In this document: positions 35,291 through 46,531 of the stretch, in pieces
Position numbering within the stretch: the stretch's first letter is position 1
Layout of the letters: each line of letters begins with the position of its first letter
Assembly: GCA_029891345.1 (NCBI GenBank)
Contig: CM057000.1
Location: 124,357,838 to 124,421,837, forward strand
Source: Dryococelus australis
Lineage: Eukaryota; Arthropoda; Insecta; Phasmatodea; Phasmatidae
Direction of reading: 5' to 3'
DNA: 64,000 nt
Notes under the pieces: generated by a model
Databases searched by the model: none
What the model was told of the DNA's origin: nothing
The model's input: only the letters and a program-made list of their open reading frames with translations
Translations under genes and position numbers: made by a program

Positions 35291-36448
35291 CTTACCACGA
35301 AAGTCTCTTGAAATCAGACTTTCGCATAGGGTCACTCTAAAGGCGATATTACACGATACCAGAATCCGTAAAAGCTAGTGCAAGGTCCGCCATGGCGGCC
35401 GGTATACGGGCTAGTGTGGCGCCCGTTATTGCACTCGACGCCTCGAACGGCCAGATTCCGTAGCAGGTTTGGTAATTGGTCACGTCCTATCTTTCATGGT
35501 AGGTTTCATACCGGCTTTCGTACCTTGCAAATCACATTGCAGTTTCAGAGCGTAGGGCGCTCCCCGTGGCTACTACTTGAAACGAGTTGATGAAGAAACT
35601 GAAAAGGACGCCTCCATCTTTATTATACATCCGTGATGTTGAACCTCTTTCAAATAGCTTTAAAATATGACGACAACAATATTGGCTACGACAACTTTTA
35701 ATTACTGTTTAAAACCGTTTCAAATATTTAAAATATTACCTACTCTATAAAAACATATTTCGAACTGTTTATTGTATTTACTGTATATAAATTGTAAATC
35801 TTCTGTGGCAACTGGTAGTACAGTAGTAAAATTGCTGCGTCCGCTATAGGAGTATATGCTTTGGGTGTGAGTTGAAATCTCCGTCGGACCCAAGTTTTTA
35901 TCATTAAATTTTGCGTGCTGATAATATTCCTGTACGTACAGAAAAAAAGTATATCTTGCAACCAGTCAGTAATTTTCGTCACAATTAAAAATAACACACT
36001 CGCACTCTAAGTGACTTACTATAATTTTCGAAAAAATGAATGAAACTATACTAGAAAGGGATAAATTTATGTAAAAGGCTAACAGTAATATAGCAATATT
36101 AAGATGTGCTAGCTAGTTTTTTCATAGGCCTACGCACGTTACTAACTGGTAGCAGTTCTAGGATTGGTGTTCATATTTACTACAAACCACACACTGCGAA
36201 CCCACCGAGGGTGCCAAATGCTAGTACGCGAACTGCTGTCGTGTAATATGAATCTTCCATGGCGGCTCATATAGCGGCTGGTATACCGGTTCGTGCACAA
36301 GGGTTTGTAGAAGCTTGTACAATAACCAAGTATGGCTGCTGGTATCGTGTAATATCGGCTTTATGGCTGGGTGTGACACCGAAGCGTTGACAATTTCTTA
36401 CCAGGAAGGTCTCTTAAAATCAGACAGATATATGGTGTCACTCTATGA
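35264..36448 (+). repeat. About 80-bp direct repeat flanking the Harbinger-like copy 2
   Basis: 35264-35340 (GCTGGGTATAATCC, TTTCTTACCACGAAAGTCTC, GGGTCACTCTAA) and 36364-36448 (GGCTGGGTGTGACACC, TTTCTTACCAGGAAGGTCTC, GGTGTCACTCTATG) are copies of one unit. The Harbinger-like element lies exactly between them. A tandem duplication was the landing site, or the arrays were separated by the insertion. Confidence 0.7.
35341..36360 (-). mobile_element. Harbinger-like TIR element, copy 2
   Basis: 1,020 bp, from AGGCGATATTACACGATACC to GGTATCGTGTAATATCGGCT, with TAA before and TTA after. Relative to copy 1 (29884-30731) it is inverted and about 170 bp longer. The shared blocks include CGTTTCAAGTAGTAGC-like and GGGTGCCAAATGCTAGTACG sequence. 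No coding capacity. Confidence 0.78.
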
Positions 36449-37423
36449 AAGTATTTGCAAATTTACCACATCGGTGTATAGGGTTATTCTGGGAGAGATG
36501 CCCTACATTTCGTAAATAAATTTTAAAATCATTAAACATTATTTTCAGTTCAGTTCAATTTTAATAACATTAAGTTGTGTACTTCAACAGAAAAAAATAC
36601 AGTAGTGTTAGTTAGGACTTATATTTTTTTAACAACCATAATCAAAAGCTTGTTTTTGGACATCCCACCCCAATCTATGGGAGAGATGACTCAGTGTCAA
36701 ATATACAATGAGAATAGATGCCTCACACATTCGTATCACTGTAAAGATTAAACATAACATGTTTGTTAATAATTTGAAGAAGTTACCAAACATCACTCTA
36801 AAACTGGTTAGAATGCAGATATTTTCAGAACTATTTTTCACTTAATATTGCACACAATTTTGTGGGTCCGATTTTGTTTACAGTTACAATTCAAAATAAA
36901 AGCTAGACATTTTATATCTTATTGTTACTTGATCATTTTGCCCTTCTCATATATTCTTCTCTTTTCTTTTTCTCCCGCATTCGTTGCAGTTAGTGATGTA
37001 CATCGTGCAGGTCTCATGAAGTCTCACACACTTTATCCAGTCTGCAGTTGAAGTAGTGATATGATAAAGTTCAAAGCTTTCTGCACACTTGTCCTCAGTG
37101 ATACTGAACTGTTAGAGTTCATCTTCTGAAGAGCTTGTGTCATCTATTGAGAACAATCTTCTGTTTAAAGTCGTTGCAGTTGGTTTATTCTGTGATCTTG
37201 TCCACTTTCCATCTTCTTCCTTCTTTTTTTTTTTTTTTTTTTTGTATTCTTGAGTACTTGCACTCTTCCTTTTAGGATTTTCTTGATTTTGAGAGTGCCA
37301 GCTGATTAATTTTATTAATGTGTTCTTTTGATGTTACGATCATATCCCAGTGTTCTCTGGAGAGTGGTTTGGTTTTAAAATTTTAGGAATAGGGCTAATG
37401 TCATGCAAGAGCTTAGATGACGT
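36449..37423. other. Probable 3' flank of the decayed pogo element
   Basis: AT-rich, non-coding. GGGAGAGATG occurs at 36491 and 36679 and reversed (ATCTCTCCC) at 38680, on the far side of the transposase remnant. These could be terminal or subterminal sites of the pogo element. A T run lies at 37226-37243. Confidence 0.35.
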
Positions 37424-38390
37424 TCAATGAGTGTCTGTGTAGATATGCCTATATAGGGCTCCTGAACTTGGAACAGGCGGTGCAGTTTGGTTTGGTAACG
37501 GGTCTTGGATTGGCCAAGAAGAACAAGAAATATCTGCAGTAGAAAAAAAATGGTAAATGAGTGAGTCTGCCGATGACGAAGGCTTCAGTGATACCACAGA
37601 GGAAGACATAATTTTAATCATTGATGACATGGAACTAGCTGATAATATTGAGCTGGTACTAGAGTGCTCTACGGGCTCATGTGTTGCTATGTCAGACATA
37701 GAAAAGAAGTGGCCAGTGATCGCAAATGGATAGAAAGGAAATATTCCTGTGCTTCTGAAATCAGATACCCCTGTCTGTACAGGTGTTGCTCTTTGCCAGG
37801 CTTTCGCCAATAGTACACCTACGTCATCCCTCGAGATGGACCTTTTCTTGTTCTGCATCATCCATACATTCACAGCTTCATTGAAGTAACCCTTAAGAGG
37901 CATGGAAAAATACTTGCGAAGGGGCTGTAGAGATTGAATCGTGTGGGTGGGCAAACAAAGCAAAATCATATCATTAGCATCTACCACATCCAACATTTCA
38001 AATGTGTGGCAGTGGGCTGCATGGCCATCTAATATCAAGAGATTTTTTTTTTTTAGATGATTTATGGGGTAGGAAGTGTTTTGTTGGCCACTGAATAAAA
38101 ATCTCGCAAATTTACAAACCAAGATTTTGGATTCATGAACACCTGTGATCCAAGGGGGGAGTCCTCGTTCAAATTCTTTCTTCTTGTGCACGCCCTTTGC
38201 GGTGAATACTGGAGGAAGGAAATGGCCCTCTGTGTTACCACAGGCAAAGACTGAAACAATTTCCTATCTTTATTTCGATGTCAAGACATGGAGGTCATTT
38301 GATCCCTTAGTGGCAATTGCATTTCCTGGTTTGTTAATTAATTGTATACCATTTTCGTCCATGTTCGATATTTGACTGGGACTTTCCATC
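37424..38390 (-). pseudogene. pogo/Tigger-like transposase, decayed
   Basis: Minus-strand DDE transposase remnant of the pogo/Tigger/jerky-like class, which binds transposon ends in the nucleus and cuts and joins DNA. In coding order: ISNMDENGIQLINKPG with the first catalytic Asp (about 38330-38375), VSVFACGNTEGHFLPP (about 38210-38260), LLILDGHAAH with the second Asp (about 38010-38040), then LCLPTHTIQSLQPLRKYF. In that last block the third catalytic Asp, usually in QPLD, is replaced by Arg. After it come AKAWQRA and the FRSTGIFPFYP motif. There are at least two frameshifts between the first and second Asp blocks, plus an in-frame stop just after the first block. The N-terminal HTH part is not recognised. 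Inactive. Confidence 0.85.
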
Positions 38391-39210
38391 AAATCGTTTC
38401 CAGAAAGTATTTCAATTAAATGATTACGCGGAGATATACCTACACTTCAACTAATTTACATAGTAACTGTAACAAAGTCTTTTTTTAGTGCACAGCTATG
38501 CACATTTCAATCACTATTGTGAAAATAATTTACAAAATATTACTTTAAAAAGCACAACATTCATAGTCATTGAATACTAAGCAATATTTGATTTCACATA
38601 ATTACTGTTGAAGTTATAAATGAGGGGCAGTTCACGCCTGTTGACAAAGTGGGGCATATGACCCCTAAAAACATAAGGAATCTCTCCCAAAAACCAAGGG
38701 AGATATTCCCTACCTCACTACCGTGTGCCCAGTGCACTGTGGTGGCCGTATTTCACATTAGAAAACACCACAAAGAACAACCATTCATAATATCTCACAG
38801 ATATGCGTGTGTAATGACGAAGTGATTATATTAATTGATATCAAATAAACATGATTTGATTTTTGACAGTAAACAATTGCTAACTTACTTGGAAAAAAAC
38901 ACTGTCAAATCAAAAATACTCAATATTCGTGAACAACTGCTTAATCACAATTCTTCGTTACATAAAACTGAACCACAAATGAGTCAGCGAGACCCATCTA
39001 GCGGTACATATAAAAACTACGACGAGTGCGATTACTCTCCCGGTAGGGAGTCTATCCCAGACTCACCCTAGATATAGTACGAAACCGTGAATGGTAAGGT
39101 CGATTCCTGTTTAGGAAGTTCACCAGAAAATTTTTTACAGTGTACCAGAACGGAAACGGCGATGTCACGTTTGCAAGGTCGTCCACGCCGACGCTATAAC
39201 TTCGTGAGTA
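38391..39210. other. Probable 5' flank of the decayed pogo element and beyond
   Basis: Non-coding. A GGAATCTCTCCC word at 38677 and GGGAGATATTCCCTACC at 38698 may be near the element's right end. From 38760 on nothing is recognised. Confidence 0.3.
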
Positions 39211-39632
39211 AAGACTGTTCACTAGAAATTTAGCACTTTTGAAATCAACCTTAGAAAAAAGTCACTGATCCTGTCTGCATATACTTTAACGGGCGCGTTG
39301 AGTGACATGAGCCCGGTAAAGTTGGTAACGGTGGATGGAAAGTAGTTCCATAGTTTAACTTCATATAAAAAAGATTAATTAACTATTTTAGAATAATTTA
39401 AATGATTTCTTTCGCTTTCTGTTTTTTAAATGCATCGAAGTTTAAAAATTAACCGATTTTTTAAATATTTACTTTTCTAATTACTCTGCAGTGTCATTTG
39501 ACTGACGCATGAATAAAGTGATGAGGCCCATAGCAATGTTAATTTTACATAAGGCGGAAGAATACGCAACGTGCATACAAGTAGATTTTAAGCAGGGCTT
39601 TCAAAAGTGCTCATTTTACCGTGAACAGCATA
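39211..39632 (+). mobile_element. MITE family A, copy 8
   Basis: 422 bp, AAGACTGTTCACTAGAAAT to ACCGTGAACAGCATA, flanked by TA. Full set of internal landmarks. Confidence 0.85.
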
Positions 39633-39989
39633 TAATAATACGATTGAAATAAACATGGTCTCGTTCGACCGGGTTGATGGCTATGGTGCGGGAGTAGAGA
39701 TGGGGAGTATATTAATACCTGTTATCAGCAACAGGTATTGGGAGAGAACAGTCCATACCCGTTCCTATTTTCTGGAGATGCCTGTTGCCATCTCAGCCTG
39801 TTACTGAAGCAGAAATAATCACACTTACTCGCTTGTTACTCGGCACTCTACGTGATCATTTCGTTGTACCTGTTCCTATCGTCTAATATTATTATCCAAT
39901 ACTGCACCCCTATAGTATTTACGGACGAGAATGTTACATATAAAAATATATCTAACTTCATTTTGAACTTATTTAACAACCATATCCGC
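39633..39989. other. Unassigned sequence
   Basis: Between a MITE and a transposase fragment. The reading frame of the fragment is open back to 39852 but without recognisable similarity. Confidence 0.25.
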
Positions 39990-40222
39990 AGTCTCCATTT
40001 TGCATGTGATTTCCTGTGGGGTGAAATGCGTTCACGTGTATACGAGACCACGGTAAACAGCGTGGATGATCTTGTGTCTCGGATCTCCGACGTCGCTGGA
40101 CACATCGCGACTACGGAAGGAATATTTCCCCAAATGCGTCGATCAATGCAGCGCAGGTGTACTCTGTGCATCGAATTTAATGATGCATATTTTGAGCATC
40201 TTCTATGGTTATGTAACTGAGT
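39990..40222 (+). pseudogene. IS630/mariner-type transposase, C-terminal fragment
   Basis: The open frame ending at 40220 encodes FLWGEMRSRVYETTVNSVDD, then LVSRISDVAGHI, RRSMQRRCTLCIEF and FEHLL. This is the C-terminal tail that follows the last catalytic residue in IS630/mariner-type transposases common in insects (usual form DFFLWG..L...VY.TPV, ending RRC..CI...G..FEHLL). The catalytic core is absent upstream, so this is a broken relic. No terminal repeats seen. Confidence 0.72.
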
Positions 40223-40309
40223 CAAATACATGACACACTTCTATCTGTAGTGGTTTATTCGTTTGTATTTTCTCACTTTACTATTGATGTAGGGTCAAAT
40301 CCTGTTATA

Positions 40310-43258
40310 CGGCCAGTCTTGTAATACGGTCACAAACATTCCTTTCTAACGTCAAGTGCGAAGGAAATCGACGAATGTCCAACAGATCGCTCGGAGGGCA
40401 TCAGAGCATCCACTGTGTTAGTTACGGAAGAGAACGTTCGGTTGTCGTTGCTTTCTGTCGTAAGGGGAATAAAATATTTGAACTCCTGCATCTGAGAGGT
40501 AATAAAATAGCGGCTATAACATTTTTACACCTTAAGAATTTTGTGTGCCATATGTAAATATAAATAGTTAAAACCACTGATTAATTTACTAAAATATAGC
40601 TGTACTTTGTGACATCATCTCGCCACGATTGTGGTTCAAGTTAGTGCTGCTACCTGCCGAGAGATCATGCAGTTATACATACATGATGTATCTTGTAAAA
40701 TGGCCGTCAGAATACTATGCCTGGCCGTTTTGCAACACACATATTGAAAATAAACATCAGCATTTAATGTTGATAGAAAATAAATGTAAATTATGTTGAA
40801 TGCATAGTTTTTTATTAGTATGTGTTTAATTATATTCTAAAAGTAATTCTTATATTGGAGTCTTTCTCACAGTCAAAGGTTAGCCACTAAAAAACAATCT
40901 TTAGGCTTACTCGTGAATATTTAGTGAACTACGGTGTGCAGATGTTTCATTAAAATCTGGTAACCCTTTTTTTTTATCACACTAAGCAGAAATAGTATCG
41001 AAGAGAATTGAGTAAATTCAGGCAGGCCCTATATTTACATAATGAATCCACTGCCATTAGGTGTCCACCATAGTACTCAATTTTATACTTAATTTTTTCT
41101 CTAATTGTAATGCTATTTTTAGCTTAAACATTTACATTTTGTAAAATAAACTGAGAAATGTGTTTGTATAAATATTTTGACTGTTATAAATAGGAACGTA
41201 ATAAACATGATGCGAGAAACAGTTGGTAACAAAATATTTTTTTACTGCAGATTTTGGAAAATGCGTGAACGGAAGACGCAGAGCCAAAGTTGGGATTTAC
41301 AAAGAATGCAAACTGCTGTGGATGCAATTCGTTCCGGGCATCTTACTCCTTCTGCAGCATCAAAGCAATACAACATTCCCAGGACAACCTTAAGATGTCA
41401 GTTGCAGTTTGAAACAGTAATGAAGGGAATGGGCAGGAAGCAGGACATCCCACCAGAAACATAAGTTTCCCTTGTTGACCACATTTTCTTAATGGAATCA
41501 AGAGGATTTGGCTTGACAATTAGCGAGGTAGAAACTGTTACATACAAACTTGCACTTAAAGAAGTACTGAAAGTAAGATTCTCGCATGTAAAGGGGAAGG
41601 CAAGCAAAACTTAGTTTTATGCTTTTAAAAAACGACATCCCAATCTTTCTGTCAGGAAACCAGAAGCTCTATCTTTGGCATGAGCCAGAGGCACGAACAA
41701 GGCAGATGCAACAACATTTTTTGAGATGTTTGAGAATTTGTTAAATAAAAACAACTTGTTTGGAGATCCTGCAGGGATCCATAATGCGGACAAAACAGAA
41801 CTCCAGCTAAACAACCGTCCAGAAAAAATCCTTAGATTGAAAGGAAAACGAAATGTGATGAGTGTTACTGCTAAGGAAAGAGGAGAGACTCTGACTGTAC
41901 TTGCATGTGTTAGCGCAACTGGTGTTTTCCTGCCACCATTTGTAATTTTTAAGGGGAAAAATATGAAACAGGAATTCGGGGACAATTTGCCTCCAGGTTC
42001 AGTTGTTTTCATGAGTGATTCTGGCTACATAACAATTGAACTCTTTCAGAAGTTTCTTGAACATATCCTCACACATAAACCACAAGGAAAGAAGGCTAAT
42101 CTCTTGGTACTGGATGACCACTCGACCCACTTCAGTGACCCAGACATTTTACAGTTTGCTGTTGACTACAATATCATAATGATCACCTCTCACTACGTCC
42201 AACCACTTGACAGGTCATTTTTCACATTCCTGAAAATGCATTACTATGGCGCATGTAACAGCTGGATAAAGCAGAACCCAACTAGAAGCATAACAAAACT
42301 TCAGTTTGGAATGCTTCTTTCTCGGGCCTGGGGTAAAGCCTGCTCCGTTTAAAATGGTGTGAGTGGGGTCCAAGCTAGTGGGCTTGTGCCGTTTAATCCA
42401 GGAGCAATTCCCGAATCAGAATTTTCTCCCTCTGAGTATTTTCAGATGACAGAAACTGAAACACCAGCAGAAAGGTCACATTGTTCATTTCAACCAACAA
42501 ATGCAGAGCCTGTACCTGGAACATCTGGGTTAAATGATTGTGGTGTGTCCAGACAAACCAAGATGCGAGTGAGCTGCTCGTCAAGTGATTCGTTTGGTGA
42601 AGATTTACACAGCAAGAAAGACATAAATTCATTATTGCAGCAGCTGTATCCCACTCCAAGAATACTGCAGAAGAAGTCATCAAGCAGATGCCAGAAGGCT
42701 ACCATTCTTACATCACCTGAGCACATCAAGAAAATGAAAGAGAAGAAAGACATGAACACTGCAAAACCGAAGAAGGAAAAGTTCAGAAAGAGTGCAAAGA
42801 ACACATGTTTGAAATAGGCCACAGGAAAAAAAAAAAAAAAAAAATACTCAGAATAAAGTTCAAAAACTGCATGCTTGTATTGTGATGGGATCTTTAGTGA
42901 TGACGATAATGGTGACGTATGGGTGTGTTGTGTAAGATGTAAGGGTTGGTGTTATGAGCAGTGTGCAGACGCAGTAGACATTGCCAAATTTTTGTTCAGA
43001 GACTGTAGATATACTTGAGAAATTATCGCTACCATCAGTGACCATATTACAGGACAGTCTTGCAAAATGGCAACTTTTGTGTGTTCCCAGTAATATTAAT
43101 CACCAATATTAACAATAATGTGTATTATATTTTGACCCATCACTTTAATCTAGAAAAAAATTACCACAATTTGACCTTTTGTTCATGTTTCTATATGCAT
43201 CGATTTAGAAGATATAACGTATTGCATATATTACTGGCCGTATTACAGGACTTGGCCG
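40310..43258 (+). mobile_element. pogo/Tigger-like DNA transposon, near full length
   Basis: 2,949 bp with TA at 40308-40309 and 43259-43260. The left end CGGCCAGTCTTGTAATACGG and the right end, reversed, CGGCCAAGTCCTGTAATACG form inverted repeats of about 24 bp. Variants of CTTGTAATACGGCCA recur inside: TCTTGTAAAATGGCC (40692), reversed GGCCGTTTTGCAA (40723), ACCATATTACAGGACAG (43039) and TCTTGCAAAATGGC (43056). These look like extra transposase sites. It carries one transposase gene (41261-43018). The TA target is the rule for the pogo group. Confidence 0.85.
41261..43018 (+). pseudogene. pogo-type transposase with PHD-like finger, stops only
   Basis: One continuous frame of 586 codons: a pipsqueak-type HTH (SAASKQYNIPRTTLRCQL, about 41352-41405), the DDE domain and a C-terminal Cys-rich finger. 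The catalytic Asp residues are all in place: IHNADKTELQL (about 41778-41810), NLLVLDDHSTH (about 42100-42130) and QPLDRSFF (about 42200-42220). The finger, CLYC, CCVRC, YEQC (about 42872-42970), resembles the PHD-like tail of many insect pogo elements. No frameshift is seen; the frame is stopped at 41462, 41612, 41681, 42350, 42815 and about 42854. TTTTTTTACTGCAG just before 41251 looks like a 3' splice site, so the 5' untranslated part may hold an intron. An A run (about 42829-42843) lies before the finger. Confidence 0.88.
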
Positions 43259-43260
43259 TA

Positions 43261-43497
43261 CATGTCAGTTAACGTGTTTGAAATGATTTTGCCAAGCGGT
43301 TATTTTGACACAGCCCCCTCGCTCTTATCGTTATTAAACAAGTATTAGGCACTATCGCTGGTGCTGACGACATGTTCACGTACCCTCCCTTGCGTCAATG
43401 CCTTTGTTCAACAAGTACCTGGTTGATGTCTTGCCTACCTAGCAGGCATTATTACGCACTCCATCACGTTTGCCTTATGATATAGTGAAAACGGCGG
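43261..43497. other. Unassigned sequence
   Basis: No feature recognised. Confidence 0.2.
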
Positions 43498-44115
43498 GTC
43501 CTAGGTTGTTGCAACAAGAGGACCATTTATGTTACGTAAGTGTTACTGCTCAATAAACAAGCATCGCACGTTCACAATTCCTGGCGGTAAAAACCTTGTA
43601 TGTAACAAGAGGGTGGCCACCCCTGATATCTTCATTACGGCGGGGGAGGCATTGATACGCGTTGGTTCTTAGGATGACGTTCCCGGCCACATAACGCATT
43701 GTTCGAAGAACTGTAATTTTATTTCACTTCTTTGCGATTTTTAAAAATACCATTCGAACATAGAATACAAGGAATACATACAAACTGCCGGTCTCCTCAG
43801 AAACAAATAGGCAGCCGTCTGTGCAGTGGACACGCAGCGTTTTGTACGCGGATGTAGACAGTATTGCCTATGTGCTAGGCATTGAATCACTGCAGACGAA
43901 TCTTTGTGTACGTTTTACACGTAAACAGTAGGTCCTGGGCAGTTCATCAAGATTTCGAAATTCCTGACTGTAAAAGAGCTGCCAGGAAAAATAGGGTGGT
44001 CACCTCTGTTATTGTCTGTACGGGGAAAGAAAGGTATTAATGTGAGTTTGCTCTTAAGTTGAAGATCCTATTAACGTAGAACAATGATCGGATAATTGCA
44101 ATTTTATTTTTATTT
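43498..44115 (+). repeat. Two diverged direct copies, about 400 bp apart
   Basis: GGTCCTAGGTTGTTGCAACA (43498), TTCCTGGCGGTAAAA (43579), GGGTGGCCACCCCTGATATC (43611) and TTTTATTTCACTTC (43719) recur in order at 43931, 43961, 43994 and about 44100 with many changes. This is an old local duplication or two copies of an unnamed repeat. Non-coding. Confidence 0.55.
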
Positions 44116-44410
44116 GTTTCTGATATATCGCACAAATACATGTCAGAATCTCACTTTTCAAGGGCTTTTAACTCCCTTAATATTCAGTTTAAGTATTACG
44201 TGTCCTATATATTTTCTACTTATTTTTACACAAGGAATCACCAAACGAAGTTTGTCGGTCTAATCGAGAAGCATCCTATATAACGTATGCATAATACACA
44301 AAAACAAAATTAAATATTGATATGCGGAAATGTGCTATTATCGATTTTTATGACTGAGAGGCAGCGTGAGCGAGGTTATAGCATTACATTATCATCGATT
44401 TTTAGAATTT
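44116..44410. other. Unassigned AT-rich sequence
   Basis: No feature recognised. Confidence 0.2.
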
Positions 44411-45005
44411 TGTGGGACAAGGGAAGTGAGGGGGATGAGGGGCAGTGAGGGAGAGTGAGGGTGTGAGTGAGTGAAGAGATTTAGACGGTTCTTAACAACG
44501 CGGTCTTGAGAGCCGATGAGGGTGATTGAGGGGAGTATGAAGCAGTGCCGGAATGAAAGGGCGGGGCAAACGGGAGATCCACGAGAAAACCCGCCGACCA
44601 ACGGCATCGTCCGGCAAGATTCCCATATGCCAAAATCCAGAGTGACACGGCCGGAGGTTGAACCCGTATCGGCTTAGTGGGAGATCAGCAGGCTAACCGC
44701 TCAGCCTCTGAGGCCTCTGAGGAGTCAAGGGCATGTGAAGTGTGTGAGGTGGGAAGGGTGGTAAGGGGATGGGCCAGATGGGTGTTCTGGGGGTGAAGGG
44801 GCAGGGCAATGGGTGTAGGGGGTGGGTTAGGAGTGTTGAGTGTAGATGAGTGAGTGAGGGTTGTGAGAGGGTTGAGGGAGTGTGAGGGGTTCAATGGGTT
44901 GATAAAGGGGTGAGGGGCGTGGTGGTTGGCGGTGCTCGGAGAGTGGGGTGGTGTGTGGGCCGGGTTTGCGTGTCGGTGTTTGGTGAGGGGATGAGTGGTG
45001 GTGTG
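44411..45005. repeat. G-rich minisatellite, interrupted by a SINE
   Basis: Degenerate GAGGGTGTGAG and GGGGTGAGG words on the plus strand at 44411-44474 and again at 44725-45005. The strand asymmetry is extreme, with many GGG and GGGG runs. A SINE lies between the two parts, so it appears to have landed in an existing G-rich array. Confidence 0.75.
44475..44715 (-). mobile_element. tRNA-derived SINE inside the G-rich array
   Basis: Reverse orientation, about 240 bp. The head GGCCTCAGAGGCTGAGCGGT on the minus strand carries the A box, GGGTTCAACCTCCGG is a decayed B box, and CTCTCAAGACCGCGTTGTTA is the 3' end. No clear target duplication. Confidence 0.82.
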
Positions 45006-46531
45006 TGCTAATTTTTACAAATTCCTTTGGTTAGAGGTTTTTCTGATAGAGGAGGGAAATCAATACGTCCCTCGACGCACTGGGTACCGAAGAGGCTTGA
45101 CGAAATTATTTAATTTTTATTAAAATCGTTTCTAGGCAACATTACTCGATTGCATATTTTTTTAAAATCTCCTTATAAATGGACTTGTGATGTTCGACGA
45201 CACTCTAAACCGATATCATTATTATAAATACAATGTGGCGGGCCAATACTTTCTAATTTTTCATTCAAATTATTATATTTATTAAAATAATTTTTATTAA
45301 ACTAATTTTTAGTTGACGACGGGAGAACGAACATCCAACATGACATCGAGACTTGGATGTGACGCTAGCAAAGATGGCTGACTGCACCGAACAACATGTC
45401 TGCTGTCCGCGCCTATTAATATTGCGGAAAACCCTGAATGCATGATGCATTTCCCAAAGTCGCCATTTATACACAACTCATCTTGTAAGATATGCATACA
45501 TTGATAATATTTATAATTCATATTTAAGTGCACCAAACGCGCGGAACGTCGGCAATATGAGTTCAAATCTGCCGTGGTTGAAGTGAACTTGTAGTTCCGT
45601 CCACTTTTACCGGTCACTGACGGTACCAAATGTTCAGAGAAACTGCTCGGACCTGACCTCGAACTGTCAGTGTTCTGTGATCTGTGAGGCACGCCGCGCC
45701 CTGAGATTTCGTGAGCCCGTCTCAAGAGGTGCGCAAAATTGTTTTACAGTGATCCACTTTCATAGTATGTGTATATAAGATTCGAAAAAAAAAAAAAAAA
45801 AATTAATTTAAAGAAACTGAAAACTACTATCTTTTTATAGTTGTATGTATCTCCCTTGCGTCTATTATTAATAATTGACAATGTACAGAACATAGAATTT
45901 TGTAGAACATTTTTAAAATTCAAAAACAAATTGAAATATTGCAGTTATGATTATTGCATAGTGATATACTCAAAGTGTGGGTATTTGTCATCTGGCACAG
46001 GTATTAATAATTGGGCTTTTTTCTGGTATAACTGTAATTTTTTTTACATGTTTTGACACATTCCAAAGCTTTTTCTTCTTAAAAAAATACAACTTATAGA
46101 CACACATAAAGCTATTTTTATCATAACGTAATAAAAATGCAGCAGTTTATGACTTAAATTTTAAATAAAAAGTATGAGTTTTATCATTCGTTATTTGTAA
46201 TTTTTCCTTTATGTCTGTAACCTAAACGTTAGTAATTTCATTTAGTTAATTTAATTCAGTCATACCTACCGATTTACTCTGTTTATCCTCTGTTACTCGC
46301 CGAAATAATGCGTGTAAAAGCTGTTTACATTGGCAAGTTGCTCAGAGTAATATCTCTACAGTTTCGGGACGTTACGAAAATCGAGTAAACATTTACCCAG
46401 AATGTTCGGGAAAGCCAAAGCGCAAAGTTTACTCTCAGAGTAACATTCCGTAACACCGCCCTGACCGCTGTTCCCCAGGTGATTACGCATCTGCGTACGC
46501 TCACCAATAGAGTTCAACTTAGTGTTATTCA
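45006..46531. other. Unassigned sequence
   Basis: AT-rich with a more balanced island (45310-45730) in which minus-strand frames of 138 and 69 codons overlap. I recognise no domain in them. An A run at 45786-45801. No other repeat identified. Confidence 0.3.

Noticed and set aside
45309-45725. 138-codon minus-strand frame
   Set aside because: No recognisable domain or repeat relation. Balanced composition makes a chance frame plausible. I would not call a gene without transcripts or conservation.
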